A stretch of DNA of 64,000 nt from Methylobacterium sp. Leaf99 (GCF_001422375.1 NZ_LMMU01000009.1:186181-250180), one strand, 5' to 3'. Positions 29,323 to 40,346 are shown, counted from the first letter of the stretch. Made by a program: numbers and translations. Notes: generated by a model from the sequence alone, not told the origin.

Positions 29323-30444
29323 ATGAGAGTCACTGTCGAGCGCGCGGCCCTCCTTCGTTCGCTCGGCCACGTGCACCGCGTGGTCGAGCGCCGCAACACG
29401 ATCCCGATCCTGTCCAACGTGCTCCTGCGCGCCGGCCCGTCGGGCCTGGAGCTGCGTGCCACCGATCTCGACATCGAGGTGACGGAGACGATCCCGGCCG
29501 ACGTGGCGGATGCCGGGGCCACCACGGTGCCCGCGCACGTCATCTACGACATCGTGCGCAAGCTGCCCGACGGCGCCCAGGTCTCCCTCGAGACCAGCGG
29601 CGAGACCGGTCAGATGACCATCCGCTCGGGCCGCTCGCGCTTCTCGCTGGGCGCCCTGCCGGAGGGCGATTTCCCCGATCTCGCCGCCGGCGAGCTGCCG
29701 AACCGCTTCACCCTGGCGGCCGCCGACCTCAAGCGCCTCATCGAGAAGACCCAGTTCGCCATCTCCACGGAGGAGACGCGCTACTACCTCAACGGCATCT
29801 ACCTCCACACCACCGAGTCCGAGGGCTCTCTGAAGATGCGCGCCGTGGCCACCGACGGCCATCGCCTCGCCCGCGTCGAGATCGAGGCGCCCGACGGCAG
29901 CCGCGACATGCCGGGCATCATCGTGCCCCGCAAGGCAGTCGCCGAGATCATCAAGCTCGTGGAGGACGGCGGCGAGGGCGTCGAGATCGACCTGTCCTCG
30001 GCCAAGATCCGCTTCAAGTTCGCCAGCGGCGTGGTGCTGATCTCCAAGCTCATCGACGGCACCTTCCCGGACTACCAGCGGGTCATCCCCTCCGGGAACG
30101 ACAAGTTCCTCACGGTCCAGCGCGACCAGTTCGCCCGCGCCGTGGACCGCGTCTCGACCATCTCGTCCGAGCGCGGCCGCGCGGTGAAGCTCGCCGTGCA
30201 GGAGGGGCGCCTCGCCCTCTCGGTGAACAACCCGGATTCCGGCAGCGCCACCGAGGAACTCGACGTCGACTACGACGCCGCCGCCCTCGATATCGGCTTC
30301 AACGCCCGCTACCTCCTCGACATCACCGGGCAGCTCGAGGGCGACACCGCCCTGTTCAAGCTCGCCGACCCGGGCTCCCCGACGCTGATCCAGGACCGCG
30401 AGGGCGCGCCCGCGCTCTACGTGCTGATGCCGATGCGGGTGTGA
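29323..30444 (+). CDS. dnaN: DNA polymerase III subunit beta (sliding clamp)
   Basis: A 373-residue ring clamp that tethers polymerase III to DNA. Three similar clamp domains can be followed: MRVTVERAALLRSLGHVHRV with NTIPILSNVLL, then FTLAAADLKRLIEKTQFAIS with TDGHRLARVE, then FLTVQRDQFARAVDRVSTIS and the C-terminal YVLMPMRV that closes the ring and helps form the partner-binding pocket. Length is typical (about 370). Its stop overlaps the recF GTG start by 4 bp. Confidence 0.97.
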   Translation: MRVTVERAALLRSLGHVHRVVERRNTIPILSNVLLRAGPSGLELRATDLDIEVTETIPADVADAGATTVPAHVIYDIVRKLPDGAQVSLETSGETGQMTIRSGRSRFSLGALPEGDFPDLAAGELPNRFTLAAADLKRLIEKTQFAISTEETRYYLNGIYLHTTESEGSLKMRAVATDGHRLARVEIEAPDGSRDMPGIIVPRKAVAEIIKLVEDGGEGVEIDLSSAKIRFKFASGVVLISKLIDGTFPDYQRVIPSGNDKFLTVQRDQFARAVDRVSTISSERGRAVKLAVQEGRLALSVNNPDSGSATEELDVDYDAAALDIGFNARYLLDITGQLEGDTALFKLADPGSPTLIQDREGAPALYVLMPMRV

Positions 30445-31634
30445 TCGCGACCGTTTCGTCCAATCCCATTGAGACCGCGTGCGAGGAGACTTCAGCGGGC
30501 CGGGGCCTTCGCCTCACCCGCCTGATCTGCCGCGACTTCCGCAACCACGCCGACCTCGACCTCGCCGTCGGCCGGCGCTTCGTGGCGCTGGTCGGCGAGA
30601 ACGGGGCTGGGAAGACCAACCTGCTGGAAGCCGTGTCCCTGTTCTCGCCGGGGCGGGGCCTGCGCCGCGCCGATCTCGCCGGCATGGCCCGCACCGGCGG
30701 CCCCGGCGGCTTCGCCGTGTCCATGACCCTCGCGGCGGGCGAGGGCGAGCACCGGGTCGGCACCGGCTACGAGCCGCCGGGCTTCGACGGACGCGCCTCG
30801 CGCCTGTGCCGGATCGACGGCGCCACCGCGCCCTCCCCCGTCGCCTTCTGCGAGTTCCTGCGCGTGGTCTGGCTCACCCCCGACCTCGACGGCCTGTTCC
30901 GGGGGCCGGCCGGCGACCGCCGCCGCTTCCTCGACCGTCTCGTGCTGGCGGTGGACGCCACCCACGGGGCCCGCGTCAACGCCCTGGAGCGGGCGCTTCG
31001 CTCCCGCAACCGTCTCCTGGAAGAGCGTCCCAACGACGGGCAGTGGCTGGATGCCATCGAGCGCGAGGTCGCCGAACTCGGGGTCGCCGTGGCGCTCGCC
31101 CGCCGCGAGACCACGGAGCGCCTCGACCGGCTCATCGCCGCGGGGCGCGACGACGCCCAGCCCTTCCCCTGGGCGGCCCTGCGCCTCGAAGGCGACCTCG
31201 ACGACCTCGTCGCCGTCTGGCCGGCCCTCGAAGCCGAGGACCGCTTCCGCATGGCCCTGCGCCAGGGCCGCGCCCGCGACCGCGCCGCCGGGCGTACCCT
31301 GAGCGGGCCCCAGACCAGCGACCTCGTGGTGCGCCACGGCCCCAAGGACGTGCCCGCCGCCACCGCCTCCACGGGGGAGCAGAAGGCCTTGCTCATCGGC
31401 CTCGTGCTGGCCCATGCCCGCCTCGTCCAGGCCATGTGCGGGATCGCCCCCCTCGTCCTCCTCGACGAGGTCGCCGCCCACCTCGACCCGCGCCGCCGCA
31501 CCGGCCTGTTCGACGCCCTGGAAGCCCTGTCGGGTCAGGTCTGGATGACCGGCGCCGACCCGGCCCTGTTCACGGAACTGGACGGCCGCGCCGATCTGGT
31601 GAGGATCGTCGACGGGCGCGTCGCCGCGCCTTGA
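30441..31634 (+). CDS. recF: DNA replication and repair protein RecF
   Basis: A 397-residue SMC-like ATPase that with RecO and RecR loads RecA at gaps. Walker A is VGENGAGKTNLLEAVSLFSP, the ABC-type signature is in TASTGEQKALLIGLVLAHA, and Walker B is PLVLLDEVAAHLD. LRLTRLICRDFRNHADLDL is the usual RecF opening. The start is GTG at 30441, overlapping the dnaN stop (GTGA), which indicates translational coupling. gyrB, often next, is absent here; a LysE-type exporter follows after 13 bp. Confidence 0.95.
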   Translation: MIATVSSNPIETACEETSAGRGLRLTRLICRDFRNHADLDLAVGRRFVALVGENGAGKTNLLEAVSLFSPGRGLRRADLAGMARTGGPGGFAVSMTLAAGEGEHRVGTGYEPPGFDGRASRLCRIDGATAPSPVAFCEFLRVVWLTPDLDGLFRGPAGDRRRFLDRLVLAVDATHGARVNALERALRSRNRLLEERPNDGQWLDAIEREVAELGVAVALARRETTERLDRLIAAGRDDAQPFPWAALRLEGDLDDLVAVWPALEAEDRFRMALRQGRARDRAAGRTLSGPQTSDLVVRHGPKDVPAATASTGEQKALLIGLVLAHARLVQAMCGIAPLVLLDEVAAHLDPRRRTGLFDALEALSGQVWMTGADPALFTELDGRADLVRIVDGRVAAP

Positions 31635-31647
31635 GGCGCCGTGGGCC

Positions 31648-32259
31648 ATGTCGATCGCGAATCTCATCCTGTTTGCCGGCGTCTACGCCGTCGCGGTGGC
31701 ATCCCCGGGGCCCGGCATCGCCGCCCTGGTGGCGCGGGTCCTGGCGCGCGGGACGGGCGGCATCGGGGCCTTCATCGCCGGCTTCGTCGTGGGCGACCTC
31801 GTCTGGTTCGGCGTGGCGGCGGCCGGGATGGCCCTCCTCGCACAGTCCCTGACCGTGGCGTTCGTTGCCCTGAAGTACGCCGGTGCCGTCTATCTCGCGG
31901 CCCTCGCCTGGAAAGCCTGGACCGCGCCCGTGGAGCCCGTCGAGACCCCACGCGTGGACGCGGACGGCCGGGTACGCCCGTTCCTCGGCGGCCTCGTCCT
32001 CACCCTCGGCAACCCGAAGGTGATCCTGTTCTTCCTCGCGCTCCTGCCGGGTGTGGTCGATCTCGAGCACCTGACCTTCCTCGGCTTCGCCGGGATCGGC
32101 GCCACGATCGTGGTCGTCCTCGGTACCGTCCTGGCGGCCTATGCCGCGGCGGCGGCCCGCGCCCGGCGGGTCTTCACCTCGGTTCGCGCGCGGCGGGCGA
32201 TCAATCGCGGCGCCGGGACGGTGATGGCGGGCGCGGCGGTCGCCATCGCCACGCGGTGA
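31648..32259 (+). CDS. LysE/RhtB family amino-acid exporter
   Basis: A 203-residue inner-membrane protein with about six hydrophobic segments. The N-terminal ANLILFAGVYAVAVASPGPG and GFVVGDLVWFGVAAAGMALL, plus LGGLVLTLGNPKVILFFLAL in the middle, are the LysE/RhtB signatures. Members export amino acids or homoserine lactones; the substrate here is unknown. It lies 13 bp after recF and may be read from the dnaA-recF transcript. It converges on vapC with a 3-bp gap. Confidence 0.9.
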   Translation: MSIANLILFAGVYAVAVASPGPGIAALVARVLARGTGGIGAFIAGFVVGDLVWFGVAAAGMALLAQSLTVAFVALKYAGAVYLAALAWKAWTAPVEPVETPRVDADGRVRPFLGGLVLTLGNPKVILFFLALLPGVVDLEHLTFLGFAGIGATIVVVLGTVLAAYAAAAARARRVFTSVRARRAINRGAGTVMAGAAVAIATR

Positions 32260-32262
32260 GCC

Positions 32263-32667
32263 TCACGCGAGGGCGGACGGAATGTCGGTCCGGGAAAAAT
32301 CGTTGCCGACGAACAGAAGCGGAACGCTTTGCGTCCGGGCGCAAGCATAGGAAAAGCAATCGCCGAGGTTGAGTTGCGCCGGGTGGCCCTGGCCCTTGCC
32401 GTATCGCGCATAGGCGGAGATCGCTTCACGCGTTTCCGGCTCTGCCAGGGGTACGAGGGCGACGGCAGCTTGCCGCAGGAAGGCCGCGACCACTTCGTGC
32501 GCGACTGGGATCGGAACTCTATCGATACGATGCAGGGCGAGCACGGCTTCGAGCACCGAGAGACCGGATGTTGATAAGTGCGGCGCGGTCTCCATCCGTT
32601 CGATCAGCAGCCCGGAGCCTGCTTCCCGCGTCAGGATCGCGACGATGGCGGACGCATCGAGGAACAT
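32263..32667 (-). CDS. vapC: VapC-type PIN-domain ribonuclease toxin
   Basis: A 134-residue PIN-domain toxin. The acidic metal-binding residues are visible: Asp4 in MFLDASAIVAIL, Glu in SGLSVLEAVLAL, Asp in LNLGDCFSYA and Asp in LLFVGNDFSRTDI. The order and spacing match VapC enzymes that cleave RNA when freed from their antitoxin. Its ATG overlaps the vapB stop by 1 nt (TGATG), the usual coupling. Nothing suggests inactivation. Confidence 0.92.
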   Translation of the reverse strand: MFLDASAIVAILTREAGSGLLIERMETAPHLSTSGLSVLEAVLALHRIDRVPIPVAHEVVAAFLRQAAVALVPLAEPETREAISAYARYGKGQGHPAQLNLGDCFSYACARTQSVPLLFVGNDFSRTDIPSALA

Positions 32668-32906
32668 CAGGATTCCTCGTACAAGCCGTCGTAGAAGGCC
32701 TTGTCCGCCTTGAGGCCGGTCCTGGGATAGGCCTCCAAGGCATCCTGGATCGGTCGCAACCGCTCGCGCAGCGAGGGCTTGCCCTCCAGCCGCTCGACTT
32801 CGTGCGCCAGCGCGATCCGCACCGCCTCGGTCTTGCTGACCTTGGCCAGGGCCGCCACCTTCTCCGCGAGGCGATTGACCTCCTCGCTTCGGATGTTCAG
32901 AGGCAT
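32667..32906 (-). CDS. vapB: VapB-type antitoxin (PSK-family transcription factor)
   Basis: A 79-residue antitoxin. The N-terminal half (MPLNIRSEEVNRLAEKVAAL, then KTEAVRIALAHEVERL) is a ribbon-helix-helix-like DNA-binding unit of the PSK/Rv0623-type VapB group. The C-terminal tail (ALEAYPRTGLKADKAFYDGLYEE) would wrap VapC and block its active site. It is expected to repress its own operon, and an inverted repeat lies just upstream at 32920-32949. Divergent from recQ. Confidence 0.9.
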   Translation of the reverse strand: MPLNIRSEEVNRLAEKVAALAKVSKTEAVRIALAHEVERLEGKPSLRERLRPIQDALEAYPRTGLKADKAFYDGLYEES

Positions 32907-32919
32907 TAGGATCGTTCCT

Positions 32920-32949
32920 GTGTAGACAGTCGAAGCGTAGTGCCTACAC
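32920..32949. promoter_or_regulatory. Candidate VapB operator between vapB and recQ
   Basis: GTGTAG (32920-32925) and CTACAC (32944-32949) form an inverted repeat with an 18-nt spacer, in the 90-bp divergent gap and only 14 bp from the vapB start. Symmetric arms spaced this way fit an antitoxin dimer-of-dimers. It could also affect recQ. Confidence 0.45.
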
Positions 32950-32996
32950 GGCGGCCCTTCAAGCCGACCCCCGAAATCACCACCTCAAGGTTTGCG

Positions 32997-34850
32997 ATGA
33001 CCAGCCGTCTCGACGAGGCCCGCGCCGCGTTGAAAACGACCTTCGGCTACGACGATTTCCGCCCGGGCCAGGACGAGGTCATCGGTGCGGTCCTCGACGG
33101 CACCGACGTGTTCGCCGTGATGCCCACGGGTTCGGGCAAATCGATGACCTACCAGCTGCCCGCCCTGGTGGAATCGTCCCTGACCGTGGTGGTGTCGCCC
33201 TTGATCGCCCTGATGCACGATCAGGTGCAGCAGATGCTCGGCTTCGGCGTCGCGGCCGCCACCCTCAATTCCTCCGTGCCCGAGGCGACCTCGCGCGAAA
33301 CCTGGCGCCGGATCCGCTCCGGGGACCTTCGCCTCCTGTTCGTCTCGCCCGAGCGGCTGATGATGGAGGGGTTGATGGACGCCCTGCGCGGCGTCGGCGT
33401 CCGGCGGCTCGCCGTCGACGAGGCCCATTGCGTCTCGCAATGGGGCCACGACTTCCGGCCCGAGTACCGCGACCTCTCGCGCGCCCGCGAGGCCCTGGGC
33501 AACGTCCAGACCGTGGCGCTGACGGCCACCGCCGACAAGGCGACGCGGGCCGACATCACCGAGCGGCTGTTCCCGGCGGGCCGGGAGCTCAAGGCCTTCG
33601 TCCATTCCTTCGACCGGCCGAACATCCGCCTGACCTTCGTGCCGAAGGACAACCCGACCCGGCAAATCGAGCGCTTCCTCAAGCACCGCCGCTCCGAGAG
33701 CGGGATCATCTACTGCTCCTCGCGAAAACGCACGGAGCAGCTCGCCGAGAGCCTCGCCAAGGACGGGTTCAACGCCCTGCCGTATCACGCCGGCCTCGAC
33801 CAGGGCACGCGCATGAAGAACCAGGACACCTTCCTGCAGGAGGACGGGGTGGTGATGACCGCGACCGTGGCCTTCGGCATGGGCATCAACAAGCCCGACG
33901 TCCGCTTCGTCTGCCACGCCGACATGCCCTCCAACGTCGAGGGCTACTACCAGGAGATCGGCCGCGCCGGCCGCGATGGCCTGCCGGCGGACACCCTCAC
34001 CATCTACGGCCTCGACGACATGTCGCTCCGCCGCCGCCAGATCGACGAGAAGGAGGTGCCGGACGAGCGCCGCCGCGTCGAGCGGCGCAAGCTCGAGGCG
34101 ATGATCGCGCTGTGCGAGGGCGCCACCTGCCGCCGCCAGTCCCTGCTCGGCTACTTCGGCGAAGCCAGCGAACCGTGTGGGCGCTGCGACCTGTGCCGCT
34201 CGGGCGTCTCCCTCGTCGACGCCACGGTGCCGGCGCAGAAGCTGCTCTCGGCCATCGTCCGCACCGGGCAGCGCTTCGGGGCGGCCTATGTCTGCGACGT
34301 GGTCCACGGCAAGGAATCCGACCCGATCCGCCGCAACGGCCACGCTGCCCTCAAGACCTTCGGCGTCGGCGCCGACAAGCCCATCGCCGCCTGGCGCGCC
34401 ATGCTGCGCCAGCTCTTCGCCGCCGGCGCCGTCTCCGAGAACGGCGACGGCTTCGGCGGGCTCTCGCTCACCGACAAGGGCGAGGCGATCCTGTTCGGCC
34501 GCGAGACCATCCAGATGCGGCCGGACCCCGAGCCGAAGGTCGCCGAGCCGCGCGACCGCAAGCGTGCGGCCTCCCGCGACGATGCCAGCCTCGACCTCGA
34601 TCCGGCGACGGAGGCCCTGTTCCAGCACCTGCGCGGCCTGCGCGCCACCATCGCCCGGGCCGAGGGCATCGCCGCCTTCATGGTGTTTCCCGACCGCACC
34701 CTCATCGAGATGGCCCGCTCGAAACCCGTCGATCTCTACGCCCTGCGCACGGTCCACGGCGTCGGCGAGCGCAAGCGCGAAGCCTACGGCGCGCGCTTCG
34801 TCGAGGCCATCGCTGAGTTCCTGTCGCACGCGCCGGCCGGATCGGCGTGA
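32997..34850 (+). CDS. recQ: ATP-dependent DNA helicase RecQ
   Basis: A 617-residue 3'-5' helicase of recombinational repair. Helicase motifs run in order: [15 protein letters not shown], Walker [12 protein letters not shown] (GSGKS at 45-49), DEAH-type [26 protein letters not shown] and [12 protein letters not shown]. The zinc-binding part of the RQC domain has [20 protein letters not shown] plus DLC. A winged helix and a C-terminal HRDC domain ([31 protein letters not shown]) complete the classic RecQ layout. ATG 32997 with AAGG upstream is preferred to a GTG at 32940. Confidence 0.95.
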   Translation: MTSRLDEARAALKTTFGYDDFRPGQDEVIGAVLDGTDVFAVMPTGSGKSMTYQLPALVESSLTVVVSPLIALMHDQVQQMLGFGVAAATLNSSVPEATSRETWRRIRSGDLRLLFVSPERLMMEGLMDALRGVGVRRLAVDEAHCVSQWGHDFRPEYRDLSRAREALGNVQTVALTATADKATRADITERLFPAGRELKAFVHSFDRPNIRLTFVPKDNPTRQIERFLKHRRSESGIIYCSSRKRTEQLAESLAKDGFNALPYHAGLDQGTRMKNQDTFLQEDGVVMTATVAFGMGINKPDVRFVCHADMPSNVEGYYQEIGRAGRDGLPADTLTIYGLDDMSLRRRQIDEKEVPDERRRVERRKLEAMIALCEGATCRRQSLLGYFGEASEPCGRCDLCRSGVSLVDATVPAQKLLSAIVRTGQRFGAAYVCDVVHGKESDPIRRNGHAALKTFGVGADKPIAAWRAMLRQLFAAGAVSENGDGFGGLSLTDKGEAILFGRETIQMRPDPEPKVAEPRDRKRAASRDDASLDLDPATEALFQHLRGLRATIARAEGIAAFMVFPDRTLIEMARSKPVDLYALRTVHGVGERKREAYGARFVEAIAEFLSHAPAGSA

Positions 34851-34856
34851 TGCGGT

Positions 34857-36191
34857 TTGGCACTCGTCGGACGGGATGCGCATCGTGTAGGGACGGGCGC
34901 TGTCGCCCATCGCGCCCGGCGCGAATCACTCACATCCACGCATGACCGGACGGACCGACCCATCCCTCAGGACGCCCCTTCAGCCGAGACACGGCCGCGC
35001 GAGACCTTCCGGCGCCAAGTCTTCTACATGCCGGGGTTCGACCCGCGCGCGCCCGAGACCTACTGGGGCCTGTTCCGCCGCGAGAGCCGCCTGACCGCGA
35101 CCCGGCGCGCCATGGCGATCACGGTCGGCGATCCCGACCGCTCGCCCGACGGCCTTCGCCTCGACTGGCGCGTGGAGGCGGACGGGGCGCAGACCCGCTA
35201 CACCCTCCTGCGCTGGGACGACATCGTCGCCGCCCGCTTCCCCCGCGGGAACGCGCGGCGGCTCCTCGCCGTGCCGGCCCTGTGGTGGCGGCTGTGGCGG
35301 TCGGGCTACCTCCGGCGCTTCCGCCGCGAGGCCAGGCGCTTTTCCCGGGTGATCATCGGCGTCCACCTCATCTACCTCGCGCTCGTCGGCCTCAGCGTCC
35401 TGGGTGCCATCGGCCTCGTCGGCCTGCTTCCCTTGCCGGCGGGGCATTGGACCGACCTCGCCGTGCCGGTCCTCGCCTACGCGATCCTGGCCGGGCTCAT
35501 GGGGGCGACGCGCGGAAAACCGTTCTACGTCGCCCACCTCGTCGACGACACCGCCTTCACCCACGACCATGCCGGCGGGACCGATGCGCGGATGCAGGCC
35601 CGCCTCGACGCCTTCGCGGACCTGATCCGGGCGGCGGACGGCCGGGCCGGCGAGATCGTGGTCATCGGCCATTCCTCGTCGAGCTTCCTCGGAATCGAAG
35701 CCCTCGACCGGGTGCTGACCCGCGATCCCGAATTCGGCCGGCGCGGCACCCCGGTCTCGTTCGTCAGCATTGGCAGCGTGATCCCCTGGATCACCCTCGA
35801 TCCCCGCGCCGTCGCCGTGCGCGCGGCCCTCGCCCGCGTCGCCGCCTGCGACGCCATCGGCTGGCTCGACGTCCGGGCGAAATGGGACTGGCTCTCCATC
35901 CACCGGCGCAATCCCCTGAGCGCGTCGCGGGTCCCGGCGCCGGCGGCGCACCGGCCGGTGGAGATCCAGGTCCGCATCGAGGATCTCATCGAGAAGCGCA
36001 TCCTCAAGCGGCGCAAGTGGAACCTGTTCCGCATGCACTTCCAGCTGCTCATGTCGAGCCGCGACCCGCACGCCTTCGACTACGTCGCCTTCGTCGCCGG
36101 GCCCGAGCCGGTCCACGCCGCGATCCGGCGCTGGCGCGACGGGGCGGAACATCCCAGGGCCCGTGTGACGGCGGAATCCGCCGTTCCGTAG
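34857..36191 (+). CDS. Membrane-associated alpha/beta-hydrolase-like protein, uncertain start
   Basis: A protein of up to 444 residues that I can place only broadly. A conserved-looking opening (RRQVFYMPGFDPRAPETYWG) is followed by a charged region, two adjacent hydrophobic helices (about residues 165-215, VIIGVHLIYLALVGLSVLG and DLAVPVLAYAILAGLMGAT), and a lipase-like elbow EIVVIGHSSSSFLGIEAL. No clear Asp/His partners are assigned. The start is unclear: TTG 34857 is the longest reading, ATG 35029 would cut into the conserved opening, and an ATG at 34942 is out of frame. The position 6 bp after recQ suggests cotranscription. Confidence 0.65.
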   Translation: MALVGRDAHRVGTGAVAHRARRESLTSTHDRTDRPIPQDAPSAETRPRETFRRQVFYMPGFDPRAPETYWGLFRRESRLTATRRAMAITVGDPDRSPDGLRLDWRVEADGAQTRYTLLRWDDIVAARFPRGNARRLLAVPALWWRLWRSGYLRRFRREARRFSRVIIGVHLIYLALVGLSVLGAIGLVGLLPLPAGHWTDLAVPVLAYAILAGLMGATRGKPFYVAHLVDDTAFTHDHAGGTDARMQARLDAFADLIRAADGRAGEIVVIGHSSSSFLGIEALDRVLTRDPEFGRRGTPVSFVSIGSVIPWITLDPRAVAVRAALARVAACDAIGWLDVRAKWDWLSIHRRNPLSASRVPAPAAHRPVEIQVRIEDLIEKRILKRRKWNLFRMHFQLLMSSRDPHAFDYVAFVAGPEPVHAAIRRWRDGAEHPRARVTAESAVP

Positions 36192-36316
36192 CCCGTACGG
36201 AACGGTCGCGGGACGATCGCGTGTTGCCAGGGCGCGCCCTAACCCTCTAGAGCCGTCTCGACCGAGACGGACGCGCAGGTCAGATGACTTTGCAGGATCG
36301 TGTCGAGAGGGTTCGC

Positions 36317-38542
<2,226 letters not shown>

Positions 38543-38588
38543 AGGCCCGTCCCCGCCCGATCCCGAACACTCACGAGGAACTCACCCC

Positions 38589-38825
38589 ATGCCCATGGAC
38601 GCGCGCGAGATCGAGGCGATGATCCGGGAGGCCCTGCCCGACGCCCGGATCGAGATCAAGGATCTGGCCGGCGACGGCGACCACTACGCCGCCACCGTCC
38701 TGTCCGCCGCCTTCAAGGGCAAGACCCGGGTGGCCCAGCACCAGATGGTCTACGGCGCGCTCCAGGGGCGCATGGGGGGCGTGCTCCACGCCCTTGCGCT
38801 CACCACGGGCGTCCCGCAGGATTGA
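38589..38825 (+). CDS. bolA: BolA family protein
   Basis: A 78-residue BolA-fold protein. AREIEAMIREALPDARIEIK, GDGDHYAATVLSAAFKGK and VAQHQMVYGALQGRMGGVLH are the family elements, including the conserved His in KTRVAQHQ that can join in [2Fe-2S] binding with a monothiol glutaredoxin. GAGGAA precedes the ATG. In alphaproteobacteria bolA is usually followed closely by grxD; here two DUF29 genes lie between them. The 3' end of this gene (38781-38820) has a degenerate copy at 39381-39420. Confidence 0.93.
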   Translation: MPMDAREIEAMIREALPDARIEIKDLAGDGDHYAATVLSAAFKGKTRVAQHQMVYGALQGRMGGVLHALALTTGVPQD

Positions 38826-38850
38826 GGGCATCGACTCCCGGGGCGACCCC

Positions 38851-39357
38851 ATGGATCAACCCAGCCTTTACGACGACGACATCGTGATTTGGGCGGAGCG
38901 GCAAGCCGCAGCCGTTCGCGACCTCGCGCGCCGGCCCGACCTGTCCAACATGCTCGATTGGGAGAACGTCGCCGAGGAGATCGAGAGTGTGGGCCGGTCG
39001 CAGATCAGCGCAGTGGAGCAGAAGCTGCTTCTCGTGCTCATTCACGTCCTGAAGTACATGTCGGCGCCGCGTGCCCAATCCACGCGGTCATGGCGTTCGG
39101 AGGTGGTGGCTTTCCATGCCGCAGCCCGGAAGGCCTACACGCCGGCGATGCGGCAGCGGATCGACTGGGCCTGGATGTGGGATGCGGCGCGGACCCAGGC
39201 CGATATCTCCCTGCGGATCTACGATGACCGGCTTGTCTCCGGTTTACCGGAACACATGCCGTTCACACCCGACGAGTTGGTCGCCCCGACCTTCACCATG
39301 GATTGGGCGCTCGAGCGATTGGCGCAGATCCTCGACACGCCCAAGGATACGCATTAG
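38851..39357 (+). CDS. DUF29 family protein, copy 1
   Basis: A 168-residue DUF29 protein. The opening MDQPSLYDDDIVIWAERQ, RPDLSNMLDWENVAEEIES and VGRSQISAVEQKL are hallmarks of the family, which is expanded in cyanobacteria and some alphaproteobacteria. Its biochemical role is unknown. It is predicted to be soluble and helical. It starts 25 bp after bolA and is a tandem paralogue of the gene at 39448; the first 56 residues are 48/56 identical but the rest has diverged strongly. Confidence 0.88.
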   Translation: MDQPSLYDDDIVIWAERQAAAVRDLARRPDLSNMLDWENVAEEIESVGRSQISAVEQKLLLVLIHVLKYMSAPRAQSTRSWRSEVVAFHAAARKAYTPAMRQRIDWAWMWDAARTQADISLRIYDDRLVSGLPEHMPFTPDELVAPTFTMDWALERLAQILDTPKDTH

Positions 39358-39380
39358 GCCGATCGACGACGTGTCCTGGC

Positions 39381-39420
39381 GCCCTCCACGCCCTTGCACT
39401 CACGGCGGGCGTCCCTCAGA
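39381..39420 (+). pseudogene. Degenerate duplicate of the bolA 3' end
   Basis: This 40-bp stretch between the DUF29 genes matches bolA 38781-38820 at 33 of 40 positions, exactly 600 bp downstream. In the corresponding frame it reads LHALALTAGVPQ, against bolA's LHALALTTGVPQ, then runs on without bolA's stop. There is no start or upstream bolA sequence, so it is a remnant carried along when the bolA-tail plus DUF29 unit was duplicated. Confidence 0.8.
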
Positions 39421-39447
39421 AACGAGAGACCTCACGGGGCGGACCGC

Positions 39448-39957
39448 ATGGACCAGCCGAGCCTCTACGACGACGACATCGTGACCTGGGCCGAGCAGCA
39501 GGCCTCGACCCTTCGCGAACTCGCGCGCCGGCCGGACCTCTCCAACATCCTCGATTGGGAGAACGTCGCCGAGGAGATCGAGAGCGTGGGGCGTTCGCAG
39601 ATCGGTGCCGTGGAGAGCCTGCTGGCGCAGACTCTGGCGCATTTGCTCAAACGCTTGTCCGCGCCCGATACCCTGTCGGTCGAGCATTGGCGCAAGGAAG
39701 CCGGCACCTTCCAGGTCGCCGCGTTCACCCGCTACGAGCGGTCGATGCGCCAACGGCTGGATTGGGACAAGATCTGGGCCGTGGCTCAATCACAGGCGAA
39801 ACTGGGCCTGACCACCTATGGCGACACTCTGCTTCCCCACCTGCCGGCACGATGCCCCCTGGGGCCGGACGACCTTCTCGTCGCGCCGTTCGATCTGGAT
39901 GCCGCCCTCCGGGCCATTGCGGACGCGACGGCCTTGAAATCGACGAATCAATCCTGA
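39448..39957 (+). CDS. DUF29 family protein, copy 2
   Basis: A 169-residue DUF29 paralogue of the gene at 38851. The N-terminus (MDQPSLYDDDIVTWAEQQ, then LDWENVAEEIESVGRSQIGA) is nearly the same as copy 1, while residues after about 57 differ over most positions (for example LLKRLSAPDTLSVEHWRKEA here versus VLKYMSAPRAQSTRSWRSEV). Function unknown. It lies between the bolA remnant and grxD, in the same direction, and probably shares their transcript. Confidence 0.88.
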   Translation: MDQPSLYDDDIVTWAEQQASTLRELARRPDLSNILDWENVAEEIESVGRSQIGAVESLLAQTLAHLLKRLSAPDTLSVEHWRKEAGTFQVAAFTRYERSMRQRLDWDKIWAVAQSQAKLGLTTYGDTLLPHLPARCPLGPDDLLVAPFDLDAALRAIADATALKSTNQS

Positions 39958-40001
39958 CCTCAACGGTGACGCACGCCGTTCCAAACCAGACGAGGATTTC
40001 C

Positions 40002-40346
40002 ATGACCGACGCCAACACCGCCATCCAGACCGAGATCGAATCCCAGGACGTCGTCGTGTTCATGAAGGGCACGCCGCAATTTCCCATGTGCGGCTTCTCG
40101 GGTCAGGTCGTGCAGATCCTCAACTACCTCGAAGTGCCGTTCAAGGGCGTGAACGTCCTCGACGACATGGCGATCCGCGACGGCATCAAGGCGTTTTCGA
40201 ACTGGCCGACGATCCCGCAGATCTACGTGAAGGGCGAGTTCGTCGGCGGCTGCGACATCACCCGCGAGATGTTCCAGTCGGGCGAGCTGCAGCAGTTCCT
40301 GTCCGAGAAGGGCATCCCGGTGAAGGCCGCGGCCCCGGCCGCCTGA
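40002..40346 (+). CDS. grxD: Monothiol glutaredoxin (Grx4/Grx5 type)
   Basis: A 114-residue monothiol glutaredoxin. The active site is CGFS in MKGTPQFPMCGFSGQVVQIL, followed by FSNWPTIPQIYVKGEFVGGC, which positions glutathione, and the GGCD turn. Such proteins carry a [2Fe-2S] cluster with glutathione and pair with BolA in iron-sulfur delivery or iron sensing. GAGG precedes the ATG. bolA is 1.2 kb upstream, separated by the DUF29 pair. A good terminator follows. Confidence 0.95.
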   Translation: MTDANTAIQTEIESQDVVVFMKGTPQFPMCGFSGQVVQILNYLEVPFKGVNVLDDMAIRDGIKAFSNWPTIPQIYVKGEFVGGCDITREMFQSGELQQFLSEKGIPVKAAAPAA

